Position numbers and translations under genes: made by a program
Notes under the pieces: generated by a model
Told to the model about the DNA's origin: nothing
Seen by the model: only the letters and a program-made list of their open reading frames with translations
The model's database searches: none
In this document: positions 16,470 through 25,650 of the stretch, one piece after another
Layout of the letters: each line of letters opens with the position of its first letter
Numbering within the stretch: position 1 is the stretch's first letter
NCBI GenBank assembly: GCA_045127595.1
Contig: JBGVQS010000028.1
Location: 105,789-169,788 of the forward strand
Direction: 5' to 3'
Origin: Scatosoma sp045127595
Lineage (GTDB): Bacteria > Bacillota > Clostridia > Christensenellales > Borkfalkiaceae
DNA length: 64,000 nucleotides

Positions 16470-18350
16470 TTACTTTTCTTTTACCGTAGATAACCAAACC
16501 ATCAAAACGGAAATATCCGCAGGGTTTACCCCGGAAATTCTACCCGCTTGACCAAGGTTAAAAGGGCGTATTCGATTGAGTTTTTCCTGCGCTTCTAAAC
16601 GCAAGCCTTTGATTTCGTTATAATCAATATCCGCAGGCAACAATCGATCTTCCAAGCGTTTAGCCCGTTCGATCAATTCCAAGCCTTGTTTTAAATAGCC
16701 TTCGTATTTCACGGTGATTTCCGCCGTTTCCAGCACGTCTTTCGAATAATTTTCAAACACGTCAAAGCGTTCCATAATATCCTTTAAGGGTACGGAACGT
16801 TTTATCATATCCGCATAGGAAACGCTGCCGCTTGTTTCTCCGTAGCCGTAATTCGCTAAGAATGCCGACGCGTCCTTTTGCCCGACTTTGCCCTGCATAG
16901 CGGCAAGCAGTTCTTCGTATTTTTCTTTACGGCGTAAAAACCGTTCGTAGCGCTCCTGCTTGACAAGCCCGACTTCCTTTCCCTTTTCCGTCAAGCGGAA
17001 ATCGGCGTTATCCTGCCGCAAGCAAATGCGGTGTTCGGCGCGCGAAGTCATCATTCTGTACGGCTCGTCCGTGCCCTTGGTAACAAGATCGTCGATCAGC
17101 ACCCCGATATACGCTTCGTCGCGGCGCAATACAAAGGGGGGGAGTCCGCGCAGTTTCAACGACGCGTTCAAGCCCGCAATCAAGCCTTGTGCGGCGGCTT
17201 CTTCGTAACCGGAAGTACCGTTGATTTGCCCTGCCGTATAGATGCCTTCAATCTTTTTGAATTCAAGCGTGGGCAGCACGTCCAACGTATCGATACAATC
17301 GTATTCTATCGCGTAGCCGTAACGCATAATGTCGGCGTTTTCAAGCCCTGCAACGGACGCGTACATGGCGCGCTGTACGTCGTGGGGCATAGAAGTGGAC
17401 ATACCTTGTACGTACATTTCAAGCGTGTTTTCTCCCTCTGGCTCAATAAAAAGCTGATGTCGTTCCTTGTCTTTAAAACGGACGACTTTCGTTTCGATAG
17501 AGGGGCAATATCTCGGCCCAGCAGATTGAATCGTTCCGTCGTACAAGGGGGAGCGGTCAAGATTTTCGTTGATAATGCGATGCGTTTCCAAATTCGTATA
17601 GGTAAGATAGCAAGGCATTTTATTTTTTGGCGGTTCGTCGTGCATGAACGAGAAAGGATAAATATCCGTATCCCCGTTTTGGACTTCGCATTTAGAAAAA
17701 TCAATCGTGCGCGCGTCCACGCGTGCGGGCGTTCCCGTCTTAAAACGGCGTACGGTAAAGCCGAGCTTTATCAGGCTTTCCGTCAAATGATTTGCCGGAG
17801 CGAATCCGTTCGGACCGGATTTTTGTACGACGTGGCCGGTAATGGTTTCACCGTTGAGGTAAACCCCCGTGCAAAGAATCACCGCCGCGCAGGAAATAAT
17901 ACCTCCGTAGGTCGTTTTTACGCCCACGCATTTGCTATCTTCCGTTAAAATTTCCGATACTTCCGCTTGGATAATGCGCAAATTTTCGGTGTTTTCCAAC
18001 ACGCGTTTCATTTCGCGATGATAAGCGTTTTTATCCGATTGCGCACGCAAGGATTGCACCGCCGCACCCTTGCCGACGTTGAGCATACGTATTTGCAAAG
18101 CGGTCTTATCCGCAACGATCCCCATTTCTCCGCCGAGTGCGTCGATTTCGCGGACAAGATGCCCCTTTGCCGTACCCCCGATAGAGGGATTGCAGGGCAT
18201 AAATCCGATACTGTCGAGATTTAAAGTAAGAAGTGCGGTTTTAATCCCCGTGCGCGCCAAAGCAAGCGCAGCTTCGCAACCTGCGTGCCCTGCGCCTACA
18301 ACGACCGCTTCCGCGGCATATTCAAGAAAAGTTTGCTCTGTCTTACACAT
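16470..18350 (-). CDS. mnmG: tRNA uridine-5-carboxymethylaminomethyl modification enzyme MnmG (GidA)
   Basis: MnmG, with MnmE, builds the cmnm5 group on the wobble uridine of some tRNAs. The 626-residue protein has an N-terminal FAD-binding motif VVVGAGHAGCEAA (about residues 16-28), the family signatures FMPCNPSIGGTAKGHLVREIDALGG (in parts) and TGTPARVDARTI, and a C-terminal helical domain with GLRLEAQEKLNRIRPFNLGQA. Length matches the family (620-630). It lies 14 bp after dnaA on the same strand and is likely in its transcript. MnmE and the usual RNase P/rpmH neighbours are not here. Confidence 0.97.
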   Translation of the reverse strand: MCKTEQTFLEYAAEAVVVGAGHAGCEAALALARTGIKTALLTLNLDSIGFMPCNPSIGGTAKGHLVREIDALGGEMGIVADKTALQIRMLNVGKGAAVQSLRAQSDKNAYHREMKRVLENTENLRIIQAEVSEILTEDSKCVGVKTTYGGIISCAAVILCTGVYLNGETITGHVVQKSGPNGFAPANHLTESLIKLGFTVRRFKTGTPARVDARTIDFSKCEVQNGDTDIYPFSFMHDEPPKNKMPCYLTYTNLETHRIINENLDRSPLYDGTIQSAGPRYCPSIETKVVRFKDKERHQLFIEPEGENTLEMYVQGMSTSMPHDVQRAMYASVAGLENADIMRYGYAIEYDCIDTLDVLPTLEFKKIEGIYTAGQINGTSGYEEAAAQGLIAGLNASLKLRGLPPFVLRRDEAYIGVLIDDLVTKGTDEPYRMMTSRAEHRICLRQDNADFRLTEKGKEVGLVKQERYERFLRRKEKYEELLAAMQGKVGQKDASAFLANYGYGETSGSVSYADMIKRSVPLKDIMERFDVFENYSKDVLETAEITVKYEGYLKQGLELIERAKRLEDRLLPADIDYNEIKGLRLEAQEKLNRIRPFNLGQAGRISGVNPADISVLMVWLSTVKEK

Positions 18351-18364
18351 ACTCTTTACAAAGG

Positions 18365-19699
18365 TTATTTTTTCAAAACGATATTTTTAATATCGTCGAT
18401 TTCTTTTGCTACGCGGTCGTTCAATGCCGCTAATTTTTCCATTTTATCCCGAGCGTACATGATGGTGGTGTGATCTCTGCCCCCCAAAATATTCCCGATG
18501 GACACAAGGGGCAGCGAAAGCATATCGCACATAAGATACGCACAAATTTGTCTTGCTTTTACAAGATCCGCCTTTTTATTTTTGCCGATTAAATCTTCCC
18601 GTTTTTGCTTGAAATATCCGCAAACGGCGGCAAGGATTTTTTCGGGAGTAACGTCTTCCTGCTCGGACGTTTCGTTTACCGACTCGTTCAAGGCGAGCTT
18701 TGCAAGGTTAAGCGTGATCGGTTCTTCGTGCAGCTTGCTTGCGAAGAGAACCTTGGTCAGCCTGCCTTCTAACGTTCTAACGTCGTGGCCGGAATCCCGT
18801 GCAAGGAATTCGAGTACGTCATCGGGCACGTAGCATTTTCTATCGAGTGCTTTGCGCTTCAAAATCGCGATTTTCGTTTCGGGATCGGGCGGTTGAATAT
18901 CCGCAATCATACCCCCTTCAAAGCGGGTGCGAAGTCTTTCTTCAAGCGTCGCAATTTCTTTGGGCGGACGGTCGGACGTCAAAACGATTTGTTTGTTTTG
19001 CGCGGACAGCTCGTTAAAGGTATGGAAAAATTCTTCCTGTACCTGCGTTTTGTTTTTCAAAAACTGTACGTCGTCGATAATCAATACGTCCACGTTCCGA
19101 TAATGGTAACGGAACTTTGCGCTGCTCTTTTGCGCGATCGAGTCGATAAACTCGTTTAAAAACTTTTCGCAAGTGGTATAAAGCACTTTCTTTTCAGGCG
19201 AAACCTTTGCAATATGGTTCGCGATTGCGTGCATAAGGTGGGTTTTACCCAAGCCCGATTCCCCGTAGATAAACAGCGGGTTAAAAGCTTCCCCGGAGTG
19301 TTCGGCAACCGATTTTGCCGCGGCGTAAACGAACTTGCTCCCTGCGCCTGCGACGAACGAATCAAAAGTAAAGCCCTTATTGATAGGGGAATCCTGGAAA
19401 GTATCGGCGGCGTCTTCTTCGATCGTAGCGGAAAAATCTTCACTGCCGTCTACGACCAAGCGGAAATCGTTCAAGCCAAGATCGCATTTGACGATCGCTT
19501 GACGGAGCTGCACGGCAAACTTATTCATGATGGAATGTGCGTTCGTATCGGAAACGGATTTCAAGATGATTTTTCTGCCGACGACGTCCATCGGTTCAAG
19601 ATATTTAATAAAATGATTGTAGGAAATGGGCGGAATGAGATTTTGCACCCTTTCGCTGATTTGTTTCCAAATATAATGAAGTTGAGAGCTTTCTGCCAT
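18365..19699 (-). CDS. dnaA: Chromosomal replication initiator DnaA
   Basis: DnaA binds DnaA boxes at oriC and melts the origin. The 444 residues contain domain I (about 1-80), a short linker, an AAA+ domain with Walker A GESGLGKTH (about residue 145) and Walker B VLIIDDVQF, and domain IV with the signature GGRDHTTIMYA near the C-terminus. GGGGGA precedes the ATG. It is divergent from recF, with no dnaN next to it. The 130 bp upstream hold no run of TTATNCACA-like boxes, so the origin is probably elsewhere. Confidence 0.98.
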   Translation of the reverse strand: MAESSQLHYIWKQISERVQNLIPPISYNHFIKYLEPMDVVGRKIILKSVSDTNAHSIMNKFAVQLRQAIVKCDLGLNDFRLVVDGSEDFSATIEEDAADTFQDSPINKGFTFDSFVAGAGSKFVYAAAKSVAEHSGEAFNPLFIYGESGLGKTHLMHAIANHIAKVSPEKKVLYTTCEKFLNEFIDSIAQKSSAKFRYHYRNVDVLIIDDVQFLKNKTQVQEEFFHTFNELSAQNKQIVLTSDRPPKEIATLEERLRTRFEGGMIADIQPPDPETKIAILKRKALDRKCYVPDDVLEFLARDSGHDVRTLEGRLTKVLFASKLHEEPITLNLAKLALNESVNETSEQEDVTPEKILAAVCGYFKQKREDLIGKNKKADLVKARQICAYLMCDMLSLPLVSIGNILGGRDHTTIMYARDKMEKLAALNDRVAKEIDDIKNIVLKK

Positions 19700-19748
19700 T
19701 TTATCCCCCGTTTGTAGATTATTTTTTCGTAAATGTCGTACTGAAATC

Positions 19749-19777
19749 TTGTTTTTTTGAGAATTATTTGCTATAAT
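19749..19777 (+). promoter_or_regulatory. Promoter for recF
   Basis: TTGTTT (19749-19754), 17 bp, TATAAT (19772-19777), inside the dnaA-recF divergent spacer. A second TATAAT overlaps at 19778-19783. Confidence 0.55.
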
Positions 19778-19831
19778 TATAATACAAATTTCGCGGAAAA
19801 GAAAGCGATTTTGAGCGGGTTTTTAAGGATT

Positions 19832-20926
19832 ATGCAAATAAAAAAATTATTCCTTCAAAATTTCAGAAATTACGAGAGCGAGCAATTCGAATTTTCAGAC
19901 GGATTGAACGTGCTTTTCGGGAAGAACGGGCAGGGCAAAACGAACTGCGCGGAGGCGGTTTTTTACCTTTGCACGGGCGCGTCTTTGCGTATTCGGCACG
20001 ATAAGCAGCTCATTCGTATCGGCGCGGAAAAAGCGCGTATCGTTGCGGAAGCGGAAAACCGCTACGGAAAACTGATGATAGAAGCGGATATTTACGAAAA
20101 CAAACGGGAAATCCGCGTCAACGGCAGTAAAATTTCCAAAAACGCCGATTTGATGGGGCACGTGAACAGCGTATTTTTCTCCCCCGGGGAGCTGCGTTTG
20201 ATTCAAGACGGTCCTGACGAGCGGCGGCGGTTTATGAACATTTCCATTTCCCAAACCTCGCCTACGTATTATACGGCGTTGCTCCGCTATAATAAAATTC
20301 TCGATCAAAGAAACGTGCTTTTGAAAAACCGCGACGTAGAGCTGGTGTTGGACACGCTGCCCGTTTGGGACGAACAGCTTTGCAAATACGCGGCGGTCAT
20401 CATCAAAAAACGCGCGGAATTTTTGGAAAAGCTCGCGCCGCACGCCAAGGAATATCACGCATTTTTGACGGACGGAAAGGAAGAACTGCTCGTCAAACCC
20501 GATCGGGTATACGACGGCGGGGAAGAAGAAATCGCGCAAAATTTACTTCGACGGCTATCAAACAACTACGAAAAAGATTTGCGGTTAGGCTTTACGACGG
20601 TTGGGCCGCATCGCGACGATTTGGATGTGATCATTTCCGGGATCGACGCAAAAGCGTACGCTTCGCAGGGACAAACCCGCACGGCGGCGCTTGCGTTAAA
20701 GCTTGCGGAGGTGGAGATTTTCCAAGAGCTGGCAGGCGAACCCCCCATACTTGTTTTGGACGACGTGATGAGCGAGTTGGACTTGCCCCGCCGCAAAAAG
20801 CTATTAAAATGCATTTCCAAACTGCAAACGGTACTCACTTGCACGCATGCGGAGCGGGTATTGTACGGTGCGGAGTGCAAAAAGATTCGCATAGAAAACG
20901 GGAAAATTAAACAGGATAAAGCGTAA
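19832..20926 (+). CDS. recF: DNA replication/repair protein RecF
   Basis: RecF is an SMC-like ATPase that loads RecA at gaps with RecO and RecR. The 364 residues begin MQIKKLFLQNFRNY, then Walker A GKNGQGKTN (about residue 31), the ABC signature YASQGQTRTAAL (about 283) and Walker B LVLDDVMSELD (about 313). The ATG at 19832 is chosen because the family begins at this point; a longer frame from 19757 overlaps the promoter. AAGGA is close to the start (2 nt), so translation initiation may be weak. Confidence 0.95.
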   Translation: MQIKKLFLQNFRNYESEQFEFSDGLNVLFGKNGQGKTNCAEAVFYLCTGASLRIRHDKQLIRIGAEKARIVAEAENRYGKLMIEADIYENKREIRVNGSKISKNADLMGHVNSVFFSPGELRLIQDGPDERRRFMNISISQTSPTYYTALLRYNKILDQRNVLLKNRDVELVLDTLPVWDEQLCKYAAVIIKKRAEFLEKLAPHAKEYHAFLTDGKEELLVKPDRVYDGGEEEIAQNLLRRLSNNYEKDLRLGFTTVGPHRDDLDVIISGIDAKAYASQGQTRTAALALKLAEVEIFQELAGEPPILVLDDVMSELDLPRRKKLLKCISKLQTVLTCTHAERVLYGAECKKIRIENGKIKQDKA

Positions 20927-20936
20927 AAGGAGTTAT

Positions 20937-21767
20937 ATGCGGGCAGATTTACACACGCACAGTACGTTTTCGGACGGATTATATACCCCCGACGAGGTTT
21001 GTCGGTTGGCGAAAGAAAAGGGAGTAGAATTGCTTTCAATCACCGATCACGATACGTTGAACGGATTGACGGAAAAGCGTTTGGCGGCAAAAAGATACGG
21101 GCTTGCATACGTTTCGGGTTGGGAAATTTCCGCGTATGAAGGCATGGAAAAGGTGCATATGTTGGGGTACGGGTGTGAACCGACGGCGGCATACGAAGCG
21201 TTTACCAACGCGCGTGCCGAAGCCTCCTTGCTCCGTGCGGAAGAAAGCGTGAAAAAGTTTCGCGCGCTCGGTGTGGACGTAACGCTTTCGGAAGTTTTGC
21301 AAATGCGCAAAGAAGCGGGCTCACCCATTCATACCATGCACGTATCCCGTGCGGCGGCAAAGCATTTGGGGATTCCATCGTCCGAGGTTTACGCGAGGTA
21401 TCTTGCGCCGGGAATGCCAGCGAATTCCAACGTGGGCAGACCGACGCCCGAGCAAGCAATCGACTGTATTCACGCAATCGGCGGCGTAGCGGTGATTGCG
21501 CACCCTGAAAGAATGACCTTAGGCGTTGAAGACAGAGAAAAATTATTGATACGATTGATAGAATACGGCGCGGACGGAATAGAAGCGTATTATACGACGC
21601 ATACTGAAAAGGACGTGGAGTATTTTTGCGCGCTCGCGAAAAAGCTCGGCGTATTCGTAACGGGCGGTTCGGACACGCATTTTAAAGACGATACCCACGA
21701 ATACGGCGTTCCCCGCTTTTATGCAAGCGCGGAGCTGATGGAGATTTTAAAGGCGGAAAAACCTTAA
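20937..21767 (+). CDS. PHP-domain phosphoesterase (TrpH/YciV type)
   Basis: The 276-residue metal-dependent phosphoesterase has PHP motifs DLHTHSTFSDG (about residues 4-14), SITDHDTLNG (about 33), GWEIS, AHPER (about 188) and GGSDTHF near the end. Family members act as 3',5'-nucleotide bisphosphate phosphatases or 5'-3' exoribonucleases (TrpH/RNase AM). It starts 10 nt after recF with a good AAGGAG, so it is likely in the same transcript. Confidence 0.88.
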   Translation: MRADLHTHSTFSDGLYTPDEVCRLAKEKGVELLSITDHDTLNGLTEKRLAAKRYGLAYVSGWEISAYEGMEKVHMLGYGCEPTAAYEAFTNARAEASLLRAEESVKKFRALGVDVTLSEVLQMRKEAGSPIHTMHVSRAAAKHLGIPSSEVYARYLAPGMPANSNVGRPTPEQAIDCIHAIGGVAVIAHPERMTLGVEDREKLLIRLIEYGADGIEAYYTTHTEKDVEYFCALAKKLGVFVTGGSDTHFKDDTHEYGVPRFYASAELMEILKAEKP

Positions 21768-21837
21768 AGCAGGCAACCGTGTACGAGTTGAACGTAAAAA
21801 AATCCCTTTGCTACATACAAAGAGAGAACGAAAAAAT

Positions 21838-22689
21838 ATGCAAAAAATAAAAAAACGGATAACGGCGCTCCTCTTGACGGGCGCTTTTTTTCTTGTGATT
21901 CCTAACGTGCGTTTTTTAACGGAAAAGGGGCTTTCCGTTATGGCGACGGAAAATCCGTACGGTTGGGATTTAATCACTTCTTACACCACCTATTACGACA
22001 CAAAACAGACGGGGCGCTGTGAAAATATCCGTCTTGCGGCGAAGCTGATCGACGGGATTACCTTGCAGGCATACGGGGAGTTTTCTTTTAACGCAACGGT
22101 CGGAAAACGCACGCAGGAAGCAGGATATAAGGAATCGAAGATTATCGTCAACGGCGAGTACGTTTCGGGGGTGGGCGGCGGCGTTTGTCAGGTGAGCACG
22201 ACGTTATACAACGCGGCGGTAAAAGCGGGGCTGACGATAACGGAATATCACCCCCATTCCTTGCGCCCGTCCTACGTTGCGCCGTCGCGCGACGCGATGG
22301 TATCTTCGCAGAGCGATTTGCGGTTTGTCAATCCGCACCCCAACGCAATTTATCTATCCGCAAAAATTTTCGACGGGGGGATACGGGTATGCTTTTTTGG
22401 GCAAAAGGACGGGTACAGGTACGAGTTGAACTCAAAAATCGTGGAAGAAATCTCTCCCCCTGAACCGATTGTAAAGGAGGGGGAAAAGGAAGAAATTTTG
22501 CGTTCTCCAAAAAACGGCGTTAAAAGCGAGCTATACTTGGAAAAATACGAGGGAGAACGCTTAATCGAGCGAAAGAAACTCCGCGTCGACGAATACCGAC
22601 CGATACAGGGCATTTTCGTGAAAAAAATCGGGAATACGACAAATAAAATACCGTCAAACGATTGTGTTTTTGATAAAAAAATGTTATAA
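21838..22689 (+). CDS. VanW-family exported protein
   Basis: The 283-residue protein has an N-terminal signal-like hydrophobic stretch (about residues 8-25) and a VanW domain with the signatures FSFNATVGKRT, GVGGGVCQVSTTLYNAA and YHPHSLRPSYV (about 80-170). A G5-like beta-rich C-terminus (from about 190) follows. VanW proteins are cell-envelope proteins of unknown reaction named from a vancomycin cluster; there is no resistance context here. The ATG at 21838 is chosen over a TTG 30 nt upstream because the signal peptide fits better. The spacer before it carries one copy of the dispersed motif (21777-21796). Confidence 0.85.
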   Translation: MQKIKKRITALLLTGAFFLVIPNVRFLTEKGLSVMATENPYGWDLITSYTTYYDTKQTGRCENIRLAAKLIDGITLQAYGEFSFNATVGKRTQEAGYKESKIIVNGEYVSGVGGGVCQVSTTLYNAAVKAGLTITEYHPHSLRPSYVAPSRDAMVSSQSDLRFVNPHPNAIYLSAKIFDGGIRVCFFGQKDGYRYELNSKIVEEISPPEPIVKEGEKEEILRSPKNGVKSELYLEKYEGERLIERKKLRVDEYRPIQGIFVKKIGNTTNKIPSNDCVFDKKML

Positions 22690-22690
22690 T
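22662..22690 (+). promoter_or_regulatory. Promoter for asnS
   Basis: TTGTGT (22662-22667), 17 bp, TATAAT (22685-22690). The -10 element overlaps the stop codon of the VanW gene. Confidence 0.6.
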
Positions 22691-22766
22691 AAGGAAGTAT
22701 AAAATCGGGGAAAGCGTCCATGGACGAAATTATAGCGTTCCCTATGGCACAAAGGCAGGTTTAACA

Positions 22767-24158
22767 ATGGAAAGAATTCAGTTGAAAGAACTTCTTGCAA
22801 ACGCTTCCACCTATGGTGGAAAAACCGTCGTCGTAGCAGGCTGGGCAAAGACGATTCGCGATTCCAAGGCATTTGGATTTATCGAGCTCAACGATGGTAG
22901 CTGTTTTAAAAATACGCAAGTCGTATTCGAGCGGGCTACGCTTGAAAATTACGACGAAATCGCAAAGGAAAACGTCGGCTGTGCGCTGATTGTTACGGGG
23001 GAAGTGATTTTGACGCCCGAAAACAAACAGCCCTATGAAATCAAAGCGCAAAAAATCGTGGTTGAAGGGGAATCGACGCCCGATTATCCCTTGCAAAAAA
23101 AGCGCCACTCGGTAGAGTTTTTGCGTGAAATTGCGTATTTACGTCCCCGCACGAATTTGTTCGGCGCGGCGTTTAGAATCCGCAGCGAAGCGGCGATTGC
23201 CGTGCATAAGTTCTTTAACGACCGCGGATTCGTTTACGTGCATACGCCCATTATCACGGGGAGCGACTGCGAAGGCGCGGGCGCAATGTTCCAAGTAACG
23301 ACGTTGCCGTTGGAAGATTTGGCAAAGGGCAAGAAGGTCGATTACAAGGAAGACTTTTTCGGTAAGAAAGCGGCGTTGACCGTTTCCGGACAGTTGAATG
23401 CGGAAACGTATGCGATGGCGTTCGGTAACGTATATACCTTCGGGCCGACTTTCCGTGCGGAGCATTCTAACACGGCGCGCCACGCGGCGGAATTTTGGAT
23501 GATTGAACCGGAAATGGCGTTTTGCGATTTGGCAGGGGATATGGACGTTGCGGAAGCGATGGTGAAATATATTATCGATTACGTATCCGAAACCTGTAAA
23601 GATGAACTCGCGTTCTTAAATCAATTTGTTGACAAGGGTTTGTTGGAACGTTTGAAGAACGTATCCGAAAATGCGTTCGTGCGCTTGACCTACACCGACG
23701 CGATTGAAATTTTGAAACAAAACGCGGACAAGTTCGACGATAAAAATATTTTTTGGGGCAAGGATTTGCAAAGCGAACACGAACGTTTCCTGACCGAACA
23801 GGTTTACAAAAAGCCCGTGTTCCTGACCGATTACCCGAAAGAAATCAAGGCGTTCTATATGAAGCAAAACCCCGACGGAAAGACGGTTGCGGCGGCGGAT
23901 TTGCTCGTACCCGGGATCGGGGAGCTTGTCGGCGGCTCGCAAAGAGAAGAAAATTACGATAAGCTGTATAACCGTATTAAAGAACTCGGTATGGATCCTG
24001 CCGATTATTCCTGGTATTTGGATTTGCGTCGTTACGGCGGTACGACCCACAGCGGTTTCGGCTTAGGCTTTGAACGTATGGTCATGTATTTGACGGGTAT
24101 TGCGAATATTAGGGATGTGGTGCCGTATCCTCGGACGTTTGGCGACCTCAACTATTAA
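22767..24158 (+). CDS. asnS: Asparaginyl-tRNA synthetase
   Basis: This class IIb aminoacyl-tRNA synthetase charges tRNA-Asn. The 463 residues carry an N-terminal OB-fold anticodon domain (VVVAGWAKTIRDSKAFGFIEL, about 20-40) and the class II motifs: FFNDRGFVYVHTPIIT (motif 1), FRAEHSNTARHAAEFWMIEPE in parts (motif 2, about 230-250) and GFGLGFERMVMY (motif 3, about 430). NTARHAAEF is typical of AsnRS rather than AspRS. The ribosome binding site is weak. A repeat island follows immediately. Confidence 0.97.
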   Translation: MERIQLKELLANASTYGGKTVVVAGWAKTIRDSKAFGFIELNDGSCFKNTQVVFERATLENYDEIAKENVGCALIVTGEVILTPENKQPYEIKAQKIVVEGESTPDYPLQKKRHSVEFLREIAYLRPRTNLFGAAFRIRSEAAIAVHKFFNDRGFVYVHTPIITGSDCEGAGAMFQVTTLPLEDLAKGKKVDYKEDFFGKKAALTVSGQLNAETYAMAFGNVYTFGPTFRAEHSNTARHAAEFWMIEPEMAFCDLAGDMDVAEAMVKYIIDYVSETCKDELAFLNQFVDKGLLERLKNVSENAFVRLTYTDAIEILKQNADKFDDKNIFWGKDLQSEHERFLTEQVYKKPVFLTDYPKEIKAFYMKQNPDGKTVAAADLLVPGIGELVGGSQREENYDKLYNRIKELGMDPADYSWYLDLRRYGGTTHSGFGLGFERMVMYLTGIANIRDVVPYPRTFGDLNY

Positions 24159-24167
24159 TATTAAAAA

Positions 24168-24560
24168 ACAAAGAATCTGCGGCGAAATACAGCGTTGCGT
24201 TTCCGTGCGCCTTGGTTACGTACAGACGTACGCGCCCTGCGGCGTACTCAACGCGCCTTGTCTTTCTTGCAGCTTGCTTTGTTTTTCTTCGCTCGGGTAC
24301 AGCCGAGTGAGTAACGAGCAACCGTCAGGCAGAACCCGCGTTTTGCGGCAATACGACGTACTCTCTGCATTTTAATTCGCTCGGGAACAGCCGAGTGAAA
24401 AACGAGCAACCGTAGGGCAGGCAGATTCTTGCTTGCCGTGTGTGTAAACAGTTTGTAAAATTAAGCGCAAACGAAAGATAGAAAATCGTGATCCAACGGA
24501 ACGTTGGTCGAAAAGACTTGATCCAACGGAACGTTGGTGGAAAAAACACGATCCAACAAA
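24168..24560 (+). repeat. Intergenic mosaic repeat island A (asnS-plsX)
   Basis: This gene-free stretch holds several repeat modules. AAGAATCTGC (24171-24180) and GCAGATTCTT (24421-24430) are a perfect 10-bp inverted repeat enclosing most of the island. Module 1 (about 24190-24260) contains GGTTACGTACAGACGTACG and is nearly identical to two copies in the 46.3-kb island. Module 2, with the hairpin CTCGG-GTACAG-CCGAG, occurs twice as direct repeats (24289-24335 and 24376-24424). Module 3 is GAAAGATAGA followed by CCAACG-GAA-CGTTGG hairpins at 24493-24507 and 24523-24537 and a half copy at 24550-24557. Open frames here are not protein-like. Confidence 0.85.
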
Positions 24561-24603
24561 TCAACAATATCATCAAGAAAAACCAAAAAAGGAACAGATA
24601 ACT

Positions 24604-25650
24604 ATGGTAAAAATCGTAGTAGACGCAATGGGCGGCGACTTTGCCCCGAAACAGCAGGTATTAGGCGCGGTAGAAGCGCTGAACAACGACAAGGAGCTGT
24701 ATTTGATTCTTTGCGGCGACGAAACGCAAATCAAAGAAGAACTTTCCGCTTGCAAATACGACGCGAGCCGTGTGGAGATCGTACATACGACGGAAACGAT
24801 CAGCATGGAAGAAATTCCGACCAAAGCGGTAAAAACAAAAAAGGATTCCTCGCTCGTCGTGGCATTCCGTATGCTCAAAGAAGGGAAAGCGGACGGCTTG
24901 GTATCTTCCGGCTCTACGGGTGCGGTGCTGACGGCAGGCGTACTCGTTCTCGGCAGGTTGAAAGGGGTTTCCCGTCCTGCGCTTTGTCCCATCATTCCCA
25001 ACCATAGGGGAGAAGGCACGTTCCTTTGCGACTGCGGCGCGAACCTTGAATGTAAGCCCATCAATATGGCGCACTTTGCCATGATGGCGTCTGCGTACGC
25101 GGAGACGGTATACGGCGTAAAAAATCCCCGCGTCGGGCTTTTGAACAACGGCACGGAAGACCATAAGGGCTTGCTTTTGCAACAGGAAACCAACGTGCTT
25201 TTAAAAACGCTTGAATGTATCAACTACACGGGCAACGTAGAAGGCAGAGAATTGATGTATGGGGACATTGACGTTTTGGTATCCGACGGCTTTACGGGAA
25301 ATATCGCCATGAAAGCGGTGGAAGGCTGCGGAAAAACGGTGTCTACCATCTTGAAAAGAGAATATAAAAAGAACCTTTTCAGAAAAATTTGCGCGTTGCT
25401 TTCTCGCGGAGTAATCAAGAACGTGAAAAAAGGGCTTGATTATGAAGGGCTTGGCGGCGCAATGTTCTTAGGGCTTAGCAAAGCGGTGGTAAAGGGCCAC
25501 GGCAATTCAAAAGCACACAATTTCTCGGTATGTATCAAGCAAGCGGCAAACGCCGTTCGCGGAGATATGGTCAATAAGATCAAGACCATGATCGATGGGG
25601 TGGATTTGAAAGCGATCACCGCCGCCGCGCAGGAAAACGGAGCGGAATAA
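24604..25650 (+). CDS. plsX: Phosphate acyltransferase PlsX
   Basis: PlsX makes acyl-phosphate from acyl-ACP for phospholipid synthesis by PlsY. The 348-residue protein starts with the signature VDAMGGDFAP and has GLVSSGSTGAVL, RPALCPIIPN and VSDGFTGNIAMKA. The length matches the family. Its stop overlaps the rnc start by 1 nt. The usual companions fabD, fabG and acpP are absent; the order here is plsX-rnc-smc. Confidence 0.97.
   Translation: MVKIVVDAMGGDFAPKQQVLGAVEALNNDKELYLILCGDETQIKEELSACKYDASRVEIVHTTETISMEEIPTKAVKTKKDSSLVVAFRMLKEGKADGLVSSGSTGAVLTAGVLVLGRLKGVSRPALCPIIPNHRGEGTFLCDCGANLECKPINMAHFAMMASAYAETVYGVKNPRVGLLNNGTEDHKGLLLQQETNVLLKTLECINYTGNVEGRELMYGDIDVLVSDGFTGNIAMKAVEGCGKTVSTILKREYKKNLFRKICALLSRGVIKNVKKGLDYEGLGGAMFLGLSKAVVKGHGNSKAHNFSVCIKQAANAVRGDMVNKIKTMIDGVDLKAITAAAQENGAE

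Noticed and set aside
21777..21796. GTTGAAC core as an integron attC half-site
   Set aside because: Only one half is present, with no paired inverted site, no integrase and no cassette-like genes.
24480..24560. CRISPR-like array of CCAACG-GAA-CGTTGG repeats
   Set aside because: Unit spacing is irregular, there are only one to three copies per site, the intervals are repeats themselves, and no cas gene is present.
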